Shown: positions 24,701 to 36,700 of the stretch, in pieces
How positions within the stretch are numbered: position 1 is the stretch's first letter
Layout: each line of letters opens with the position of its first letter
From: Gerris lacustris
Taxonomy: Eukaryota; Arthropoda; Insecta; Hemiptera; Gerridae
DNA: 64,000 nucleotides
NCBI GenBank assembly: GCA_951217055.1
Contig: OX578282.1
Coordinates: forward strand, 57,791,311-57,855,310
Direction of reading: 5' to 3'
Notes under the pieces: generated by a model
Database searches by the model: none
What the model was told of the DNA's origin: nothing
The model's input: only the letters and a program-made list of their open reading frames with translations
Translations under genes and position numbers: made by a program

Positions 24701-27700
24701 AAAGCAGTTATCCTCAACCGATTGAATTGAAATTTTGCATACACGTTTAGTTTGGATGACAATGCATGGTTAGCTAAGTGACGTCATTCTAAATTCAATA
24801 TGGCGGACAGCACAAGATGGTGGACTAGTTATTTTTTAAGCATGCCCATGATATGGGTATCAAATGAAAAGGTTTGCTGAGAAGAATACGAATAAAAGCT
24901 TGTTTTTAAAATGATTTTCAAATAAAATTATTTAGTAGTGGTTCCAATGCTTTAATAATTCGATAATTTCTTATCTAATATGTAAGTGTGTATTTTAACA
25001 TTGAATACATTATTAGTTTACATACATAATAGAATAGACTTATTCCTGTATCTTTCACCAACAGCTACTTTTGATTATTGAATTTAGACTTTTCCTTATA
25101 AATTCTCACACTTTTTCGTCACTTTCAATAATTTTGTACTTTCGTCTCTAATGGGAATGAAAAGTAAAATTGATTTAAAATAATATATCCCTGGTTTCGT
25201 TAATGATACCAAGCTAGAAGACGACGGATAGCCAATAGATAACAGTGGAGAAGCTTAAGATTCCATACAGAAAAATAACTATTTTCAAGAAAATTCAAGA
25301 AATTAAACACACAAAAATTGATTTTTTTTTTTTTTATTGAATGGACGATAACTTGTGTTTATTGCACATTTTCTTCCATATTATTGATTTTTAATTAAGT
25401 TATAACTTCTTTTAGATAATGATGAAATACACTAATTGATAGTAAAGCAGGCAATATTTGGGAATTCGATGTATATCTCGTCTTTTAATCGATTTTTAAA
25501 AGACCGTAGTGAATTCTTCATTTCGGAGACTTGGTATTATAAAAGTTTGTCTGTTTGTTCATAATAACTGTGGCGTAAAAGTTGACCGATTTTAACAGAA
25601 TTCGGTATTCATGTGCATCTTAGCATTTGTGAGAACTGTAGATTTTTTTGAAAATTTAACCCTAAATATTTTTAAGATGGCGGGAAATGCGGTGATCGAC
25701 AAAACATAGTCATAAGATTAAACTTAACTTTTTAGTCAGCATGACATGTTATACATCAATTCTAAGGCCTTGATTAGTACAAAATAAATATATAACTATT
25801 AAATACACTTAATATTTTCAAGATGGTGGCCAATATGGTGACCAAAAATATGACGACCAATATGACCAATATGACGACTAAAAAAAGGTTGTTATCGCAG
25901 CATGTCATTGTTACACATAGTTTTAAAGATTATGTAACTATTAATACAAAATTTTAATTTTTGCGGGCATTTTGGAAACAAATATGACCTCAATGAGGTT
26001 GTTAAAAAAATAATTCAAGCATTTTAACTCTTGATGAGTAGTGAGAAAGAAATTACTCATAATTACGACGTTATTTTCAAAACGAACCATAATTAATACA
26101 AAAATTAAAAGTTTTTTATGATTTCATATGTCATGTTTTATATCAAATTAATATTCTTCTTCAGTAGGTATTGATTATTTTTTCCCCGCACATCCTAAAT
26201 ACTAAGAGAACACCTAGTTAAGAATTCTACGCATCGTTAGTATTTTATATCAGTATAACTAAATAAATATTGAATGAATCAATTAATTTTTTAAAATGTA
26301 ATATAATCTTTCCAAATTCGATATAGCTAATTTCCTTATTGTCTTTTTCAGCTGATTATTCTAGTTCAATGGCATTGTGTAATTTTGACAAGTAGTGTAA
26401 ATAGCTTACTCTAAACTGGCTTTTATGTTTTTGCAATTCTTCTTTCATCACACATGACTTGTTTATCTTCCTCTCAGTGAAATACTTAACAATAATAAAC
26501 TTTGTATCGATTAAAAACAGGTTTATTCTAGTACATCTTGATTTCATTTTGAACTCTTTAAGGACTTTCCTTGTTCATTCATGGCATTTAAACTACTTTG
26601 ACATCTTCTGAGTTGTTTATTGTATTTAATGTTTGTATTATCTAATAAAGAAGATATAAAGCTGTTACATTATGTGGCTTGAAGTTATATCTCTTACCTT
26701 AAACAATTGTCTCTCTAAATCAATATAGTGGATTGAAATAAATATCTTCATTGAGCCATAATTGCCGGCATTTATTTCCTATTCTCTAATTCGTATAATA
26801 ATTTAATTCTATTTCGTCCTTTTTCAGACCTAATTATCATTTTTGAAATAACTAGAAACCTAAAATTAAATAAACGATATACTCTTAATGTCCTGTGTAC
26901 GATGCATCCATAGTTTAAATTTATTATAGTAAATTTTGCTTCCAATCTCACCGAAGGTGATGAAAGCATTGTGATCATTGTCTCTGATTTCAAAAATTCC
27001 AGGACAGAAATCAGTTTCAGATATCAGAAAGCATTTTTGTTCCGTGTCTGTCTGTCGGTCTGTCGCTCAAATTTTGCGAACCAACATATCTTATAAACTA
27101 CTCGTCTGATTTTATTTAAATTTAGATGGTGGGTCACAATTTGCTCATTGTTGGTCACATATAAGTTTAAGCGGCCAATAATGTTTCTTCCACATACACA
27201 CAAACATACTGTATTTATTTGTTTTCACCTATATCTTTAAAAGTATAATTATCTGATTTTTTATGAATTTTGGATGCTTTGTCAAAAGTAGCCTATAGAT
27301 CCATAATAATTAATAAACAAAAAATTTTAACTGTTTTAAAAATGTAGAGGGGGAAAAATAAAATAAATTAAGCAATAATGGGTTGTAAAAATCATTAAAG
27401 TATAGGAAATAGGACGCGAGGAAGCTATGTGCCACACTAATTGGCAGACTATTTTTACATAAGTCTGTATTAAATAGAAAAATGTTGGAAAATTATATTT
27501 AATCTACTTATATGCAATTTTTCACAAAGACTAATTACATAAACATAATTTTTTTCATCAGTTTTTATTGAAATAAGTGTGAAATTTTTAATTATTTAAG
27601 AATGTATATCAATTATGATAATATCATAATTGATATACATAAAAATATTTATTATTATATTCAAGTTAATTATTTATAATTATATTCAAGTTGTATTTAT

Positions 27701-30700
27701 CTTTGATTTTATTGGCACAAAAATGTATCACTGTTAAATGTTGTAAACCTTAACTGTACCAACATAATATATTTTTTTTCCATGGTAGGGCTGTAAAATA
27801 GTAACTTTAGAGCCTAAAAAACATAGCTAAAATCCATTTTTTCATTACGTGGACTTAAAAAATCTTTTCATTACTCCTAGCTGTAAAGATAAAATTTGTT
27901 ACGTCCTAGGACGAAAAAAGTTTTTATTGTACTGCTGGCAGTTGTCAAAACTTCCGTTAGTAGCGCTGCAGTCTTTGTAGAAATGCTTAGTACGATTTAA
28001 TTCCGCTAGATGTCAATGGGTTTTATTTATCTTTTCATATAGTGTAACCTCTTTTTAAGGTCCCTTTTTTTATATCTTAAGTATGTACTAATATTTATTA
28101 TTTATTAATATTTAATGTTTTTTCATTGTCTGCTATCTCGGAAAAAATAGCATATGCTACGCGACTGTGAAGTGTTTTTTCTTTACCTTGGCAATATTTA
28201 CTGTCGAGCGAAGCGTTGCCGCGGTAAAGAAAAAACTCACTTCACTGCCTAGTAACATGATATTAAATTAATTAACTATTTTTTAACTAGTGCATTGAAC
28301 TTACAAAGTCAACCGCAACTAAAAAAATTCCATCTATAATAACGTACATTTTAAACTAGATCAGTTATATCTTGGCAATTGAAAGAGAAAGTAATTCTTT
28401 GTTCTAATTGTCCGACCTTAATTCAGAGATGTAAAAGAACAATAAAGGCAAATATCCAAAATAAATTGAACTAAATTAGCCTCTTGTCACATAGATGAGT
28501 AAGATTAACCGATATAATATTTGCATACTAGATCCAACTTCCATATTTAACTTGGAGATATTAGATTATGAATGTACTTATTTGTATCAAAGTTACTTCA
28601 GAAATGTCAAAGGTAGGTGGGCGGTTGTCCTTGACTCTAAAGGAACCGGTCATGTAATTAAATCGATATATAGCTTAGGATTTTTTTAGTACCTGTAACT
28701 ATACTCAGGAACTAACAAAGATTTTTATGTTATGGAATTTTAGAAAAACAAATTAAATTTCCGCTTTGTGTGTAATTGCTGACCTAGTAGGATATCCTTG
28801 TTCAAATTACTTAACTGTTTAATTTTTTGCTCATTATAGTTTTAAAAACAACCTTTATCAATAGTGAAAATTACCCATTAAAAGTTTTTAGGATCTTAAA
28901 TTTAGGTAAGTCTACTACTATAAAGTTACTGGGTAGGTACCTATAGCTCAAAATAACTTTTTAGAACAGTTTTTTAACTGCATTATCAAGTAGATTATTT
29001 TGACATCAACAATTATATTTTATTATTTTTTTATTTACTTCCCCATATAAGGCGGGGAAGGCTGTCATCCACAGGGTTTATTGTCCACATATTGGGTGGT
29101 GGGAGGGGGGGGGGGGGTATTATCCACATATAAATGTTTATTATAGGTGAGTACCATATTTAAAAGAAAAATAATTATAAATTTACGATTATTCATACAA
29201 ATAAGAAGTGCACACGCGAGGTGATACAATTTTTTCCCCCCCCCCACAAACATTGCCCACGTATTAAAAATGAATATTAACTTTTATTATATAGCGTGAA
29301 ATGTTAATAATTATAGTAGAGGTACCTACTAATCATGTATGTATTATTTACTTTCCAATATAAAGAGAAAGTATTGTGATGGCGGGTAAATTCAATTTTG
29401 AGATTTTGATGGATCAACACGTTTTGATAGCTCGAAATTTCGGGGCGCTACCCTTAAAAATTGCGAAAAAACGTGGAACAAATTATTTCCCATGAAAAAT
29501 TTAGTTTCCGAGGTATTGATGAAAATAAATCTGATTTTATTAAAAATCTGAGAATATATGAAAAAGCTTGTCTGAGTTGCGACCGATTTTTTAATACAGG
29601 ACAACAGGACACGTAATCAATATACTTAATATTAAATCAAGAATCAATTTATTTTAGTTATGAAAGGTGTCTAATTAAATTAAGAACTACAAATCAACTA
29701 TAACAAAAGTATTGGTTTACTATAAGTATAAATTAACTAAAAAAGTAATACAGTAAGCAATTGGTTCTAAAATATAATTGCGGTTTGCAATATATATATA
29801 CATACTTTAATTGCATCATTATCAGGTTAATTATTGTATATTAAGATGATAATAATACTTGAAAAAAAAATAACTATATTAGTCAGGGTGCCCATAGGCA
29901 AAAAAGTAACTTATACATACTCTTTCCAAACCTTTTTGTATGGCTTGTTTAGGCCAAATCTGACACCGTTTTCCTCTGTGATTTTTTTTTTAGTTTTTGG
30001 GCTTTTTTTTTTATTTGAACCCTAAAATTTTGACGTGTCAGACTAGAAAATCGGAAAAAGTTCTGCGTCAGACAATATTTAAATGTTGATTTATAGAGGG
30101 ATCAAATAATGTATCTTGAGAAAATCAGCCAGTTATTAATTAATGATATTAATTAATTTTAATTAATAATAATGGATATTAATTAATATGAACTAATATT
30201 AATTAATGATTAATAACCAGCTGATTTTCTCAAGATACATTATTTGAACCCTATAAATCAACATATTAATATTGTCTGACGCAGAACTTTTTCCGCTTTT
30301 CAAGTCTGACGCGTCAAAATTTTAGGGTTCAAATAAAAAAAAACGCCCCAAAACTAACAAAAGTCACAGAGGAAAACGGTGTCAGACTTTGCCTAAACAA
30401 GCCATACAAAAAGGTTTGGAAAGAGTATGTATAAGTTACTTTTTTGCCTATGGGCGGGTGCCTATATGTTTCTCTTACATATTATTATTTATAAATATCT
30501 GCATTTATCATTATGTTTTTGGGGCTCTATTTAATGCACGCTGTACATTTAAGATCCCGCTTTAACTGATGACGTAATTATTGAAATACATTATAAATAA
30601 ATTATGCAGTTTTAGAATTCAAAGTTGTTTTCTGCATATTTCATCTTAGTCATAGATTTCACGAAGTGTTGAAACCTTGAACGAACGGTTAATCCAATGA

Positions 30701-33700
30701 TGTGAAAATATATTACCCACGATCGCTATTTGATTTTTATTTGTTTAAGATCATAGCCTCGCCTTTATCAATAATTCACTTTAATAAGATGAAATTAATT
30801 GTTTTATTTCTTCGTTACGACTACGAAGTTAATATTTGTACAAAGCTAATAGCATACGCCTAAATACAATCAGAGTTGGGACTATTTGTCATTTACAACG
30901 TGCATTAATAGAGAATTTCCTAGGGATAAGCGAGGTGTATCTACTAGCAGAAATTAATGGAACTTCAGTGTAATCCGTTTGCAACAAGAGGTCCATTATC
31001 CAGAGAGAGCCTCCGTTTGAAATATCGACAGAAGGTTAAAATTATTTCAGTTAAAATTTTTCAGTTAGAATAAATTTTTAGCATTAAAAAATTATATTTG
31101 TTTTGGATTAATTTTCATGATATAATCCCCGTTTAAATATGATCATTTAGCTATATTATAGGATTTAGGTTTCATCAGAGAACATTGAGTTTGACAAGGA
31201 CCATAACCTTATTGAATTATTTAAATATATAATACATTTCCATGATTTTTCAATACGAATTGAATACGGGGTGAATACAGTAATTGGATCCAAAGTATCC
31301 ATGGAAACCTAGATTCAATATGGATTGAATAAGATTTAGATCCAGATACAATACACTAAATTCTCAAATTACATTGAAACACCTGGACTTGATCCTGACA
31401 TTCGCAGAGTGTGGGTGTGAGTGACTCTGGCATGTTTGTGTTTAAACTGTAGTAAAATCTGTCTAAGAACATAACATATTTTTCATTTTCAGTTTTGTTT
31501 TTAAAACACTTAAAAACAAACACAACAAACTTGGTTATAAAAGGTGAAGGTTACAAAAATATTAATATAAATATTATTTATGAAACTAACATAGTAAAAG
31601 TTTGGTATGAAAACGAATTGAATATTGATTCAATACAACTCATGGAAACACCTTGCTTGTTAAATCCCAAATCAGGATTCAATCCGTATTGAAACATCAT
31701 GGAAACTTAGTAATATTATAGAATTGAGGTTTTATCAGAGAACATAAAGAGTTTGCTAAGGACTATAACCTTACCAAATTATTTAACTACGAGCCATTAT
31801 GCCCGTGGCAACGTGGGTAATTTTGTATTTAGAAAAAAAAATGTAAAATTAAGTCAATTAATTTAGATATTATCTATTTAAATAAGTTATTATATCTATT
31901 TAAAGACCAACAAATCAAAACAAACATTTATTTTTAGTGGAATAAATGTGGTTGCCTTATCTTAGTAATCGTGATGAGTCGCCGCCGTCGGGTCACTAAA
32001 CGATTATATAAATGATATTAAAGGATAGAGGTTTTTTAAGAGAAATAAAAACCTTACCAAAACGGAACAAATGGAACCATAATTGAAACCTTTATGGTGT
32101 AGATGAGCCATCGAATAAGTTAGCGTCAACTTTTAAAGGGCTTGATTAAGATTTTATTCTAATTCATTGGATGACTACTTTTATAAATTGGTGAAATGTT
32201 ATCAATTTGATAAAAGGAGTAATAATAAAAATATCAAATTAAAAAAGTTTTATCAGATTATAATAATTTAAGTGAATGGTTGTTGAAAATGTGTGTTTAA
32301 GATTAAAGAAGAATGCCGGTTTGCTGGAGTATTTGATCAGGTTGCATTCTTTCCTTTATTAACTGTTAAAGACTTAGTAAAACCTTCGGTTTAATATAAG
32401 AAAGGAAAGTCCTCTGGCTCAAGTATTAAGCATCAAGGTCAGCTTACTTGGTTCTGAGATCATTACCTTGCTTCTACCGTGTAATGCAATATCCAATATT
32501 TATAAACTTATTGTACATACATAGCTAGATTGTTTTACTGAACCATTTACTTTAATCGCTTGATTAATTATTTGATTATTAAACCTAGAACTTTTTATAC
32601 TGCATACTTCCAGCATTTTTATCAAACTTACATTATATCTTACACTATTAATTTGGTATTTTCAAAAATAATTTATATTAAGAAATCTATTTGTACATTG
32701 CTTTAAATATATTTTATATGTTTGTTCCTCATAAAGAAACTTGATTGACCAGAACTAAATTCCTTCTCCTTCTAAAATCTGCAGCAAATTTTTAACTAAG
32801 ACATCTTACTAACTTGTTATTATTAGTCGGTAAACTGATAAGTAATTGTATTCAAAGAAATTTTTTTTTCTCGTAAAATAATACTCATTTATCAAAGCAA
32901 CTGTAGGCTTATAACAGTGCGCTGATTATAGAAAAATTATAGAGTTTTACGTTGATCTCCAACTGATTAATTTTTGCTTCCGAGCTTACCGAAGGTAACG
33001 GAAGCTATGTGATCGTTCTGAAGAACGACAACTTTTTAGGTCTCCGATTTCAAAAATTACAAGACAGAAATCATACATTAATTTACACCTATAGCTTCAA
33101 AAGTACTTATCTGATTTGTATGAAACTTTTATAGTTTATCAAAAGTAGCCCGCAGATAGCCCTAGATTACTTTGAACCACCTGCGCTCTTTTACTTTTGC
33201 ATAATTGATACTTTTATTCAATTCAAGTTAAAAATCAAAACAATTTTTTGACAGATTAAAAGAAGAGGGGAAACAATTAAACAAATTAGACAATAATGGC
33301 TTGTAAAAGCATAAAATAAAAAAGTAAGTGATAGCATACGAGGAAGCTATGTGCCACACCAATTGGTAGTCTATTTTAACACAAGAGTACATTTAGCTCT
33401 TCCATAATAAGGTTTGATGATGTAGTTTATAATGCCTAAAGCTGCTTTGATAAATGAATAAAGTAATTTTACGGGAAGGACAGTTTCTTTGAATCCAATA
33501 AATCAATAGAAACATTTATTTTTATTGGAATAAATGTGGTTGCCTTAGCTTGAATATATCAGTTTACCGACTAATTATAGCCAGTTGATAAGATGTCGTA
33601 GCTAATAATTAGATAGAGATTTTAGAATGAGAAGAAATTACTTCAGGTGAATCAAGTTTCTTTAATCGTTATTTCATTTCTATCATAATCTATCGCTATT

Positions 33701-36700
33701 TTATTTCTGTGATAATCAATCACTATTTTATTTCTGTGATCATCAATCACTATTTTATTACTATGATACGCAATCGCTATTTTATTTCTGTGATAATCAA
33801 TCACTATTTTATTTCTGTGATAATCAATCACTATTTTTTAAAATAAGGTATCTTCAACCAAAAATAATTATCAATTTGAATAAGCATAAGACCTAATGAC
33901 AAAAATATGGATTATAAGAATTATTTAAATAAGTATAAAGTTATGTTAAAATATGAGGGTAAAGAAGTATTTTATTTGACGAGCAATTGCTATGTTTCAT
34001 TTTATTTTATTTATACAATGAATATAATATTAAATTAGATAAAAATAATATATATGAAAGAAGTTTAGTTAGTAGTTACTTAAGAGTTTTAGTTATTTAT
34101 TCATTTTAATTATTTATTATTTAATGTTTAATGTTTTAATGTTACCGAAAAATGATCCGTAAATGCAACACTGTGACACAGTGCTCCATGTACGGATCAT
34201 TTTTTCAGGTGTGTCAACCATCCTACCATATGATTTATTCTTCATTTGACTTGTGATTTTATAATTGTTTTTTTTTAAGACGGTTGAACAATGGTGCATC
34301 ATGTTATTTGTTATTCTTCTATTGTTTTATTTGACGCTTACTTTTGACAGATAAATGGACAGCTTACGAGTTTAGTGACAGCTTTATTTTTACAGGCCAT
34401 TAACCTTAGCCCTTTAACTATTTATCATTGTAATAATTTATGTATTTTACAATCTACTTTAATACTTTTGGATTAGGATTTATGAATTAACATAATTTAC
34501 TTTGGAACTATTAAAATATGTAGTTTAATTGTATTCGATACATTCATTAAATTACATTTATTTTCAAATTAATTAAAATAATTAATTCATAAAACTAGCT
34601 TGTATTTATACGGTTCAAAGAATTAAAGTAATCATCATACTAAATTTACTATTAATACTAGTTAGGGTTATTACTCTACTTATTATTAATTTGGAAAAAA
34701 TAGACATCCAATTATTGTGGCACATATCTTCACATTCTATAACGGTCTTAAATTATTTTATGTTTTTACAAACCATTAATGTCTAGTTTATTTTTTCCCA
34801 CCTTATATTTTAAATCTGTCATTTTTTAAATGAATAAAATTATTAAATTAGCAAAATTGAATGTAGACTGATGGTTCAAATTAATATAGGCCCGTCCATC
34901 TATGGGCTACATTCGACAAAACATTCAACACTTTTTTATAAATCTTACGAGTACTTTTAAAGGTGTTTTAAAAAAACAACAAAAACACATGGGAATGTGA
35001 AAGAAAAACTAATGGGTATAGAAGGTTAAATACTTAAAGGGGACCAACAATGGAATAATTATGACCTACAACCCAAATTTCAATAAATCGAACCATCAGT
35101 GGACCAGTAGTTTTTAAGATATGTTGGATTACAAAAATTGTGGACAGACCAACAGACCGACAGACAGACACGGAAATAAAAAATGTTCTCAGACATCTGA
35201 AATGGATTTCTGTCTTGGAAATTTTTGAAATCGGAGACAAACAAATTTTCGTTTTTCAGAACGATCACATAGCTTTCTTTACATTCAGTAAGCTCGGAAG
35301 CAATAAATATCCATATTTAATTTGACTGTATAAATGATCTAATATTTTCTATTATACATCATTTCCTGGTTATACCTATTTTAAAATAATACCGTTTAAA
35401 CTAACCAGAACTAGAAAAAAAATATAATTATGTTTGGGATTGTGTGTGGTTATAGATTTCTTCTGAACTTTCTTCTACTCCCATATCAAATGTTTCCATA
35501 GATTTATTTCCTCCTTATTTATAATAAATATGAATTGCTTATTAAGGAATTCTTATATTATTAAATAGGTGGGTTATTATATTACTTCTGAAGTATTAGG
35601 TTAACAAGGTCAAATCTAAAGAAAATGCCAAAGGTAACTGTCATATAGAAGGTTCATATTTGGTAAAAAATTATTTAATATAACTAATAATACTAATTTA
35701 AATGAATTAATAAATATCCTTACAAAAATATCTCACTGATAAATAAAACATATGGTATTAAGAAAAATTAAAATTCAAGCTGTTATTTTCTCTTAATAGT
35801 GCTTTGTAAATATTTATTTCACCAAGCACTATATTAGAGTCAGAAGACATTAGAGTTCCAAGGCCCTAAATAAAACAAGAGATAATCTATAATTATTAAA
35901 TTAAATTATGTTAATGAAAAAGTATAAGAACTGGATTGGACTTAATAAATTTAAATATTTGTGTGTATTACAAATATTTTCAAAAATAAATGTATATTGT
36001 CTTTTTTGTGTTATGGAAATTTTATTTGCTTTGCCAATCCATTTGCATTCAAAGGACATATCATTTAATATAGAACGCACATTAAATATAGAGTAGAACG
36101 CAAATTAAAACTATTTTTGTTTAAATTAAAAATAAATCCGGTCACAAAAAGAAAGATTAAATAATAGACTTTAAAAGAAAAATGTCTCTCTTTATCATAT
36201 AAAAATTAGCAATTATCCAATTATAGATGGGTCAAAATAGCCTAAACCTAAGGATTAATTAACAATTTCAAATATATTATATAGAATTTAGTATATATTT
36301 AGTGGAAACAGTAATTAAGGAAATATATATTTATTTTAAAATTGATAAACGTAAAATTTAAGAACACCTTGCTATATATTGATGAGTTGAGAAATGGTGG
36401 ACGTTTTAAAGGTGTGAATAAAATTAACGTATCTCAGTAACATGTATGTTAACAAATGTTCATCACAGTAACATATATTAAACATATGTTCATCACATTA
36501 ACATGTATTGAACACATGTTCATCACATTAACATGTATTGAACTATGTTAACTTTATTCACACTTTAAAATGTCTATCACTACTCAACTCAGAAATACTT
36601 ATTTTAAAGAAAGCATTAAATACATTAAGAAAATAAGGGTGGTTTTGGTCTACGATTGAAAATTAAGACAACATAAATGGACAAATTTGTATGATTTATA

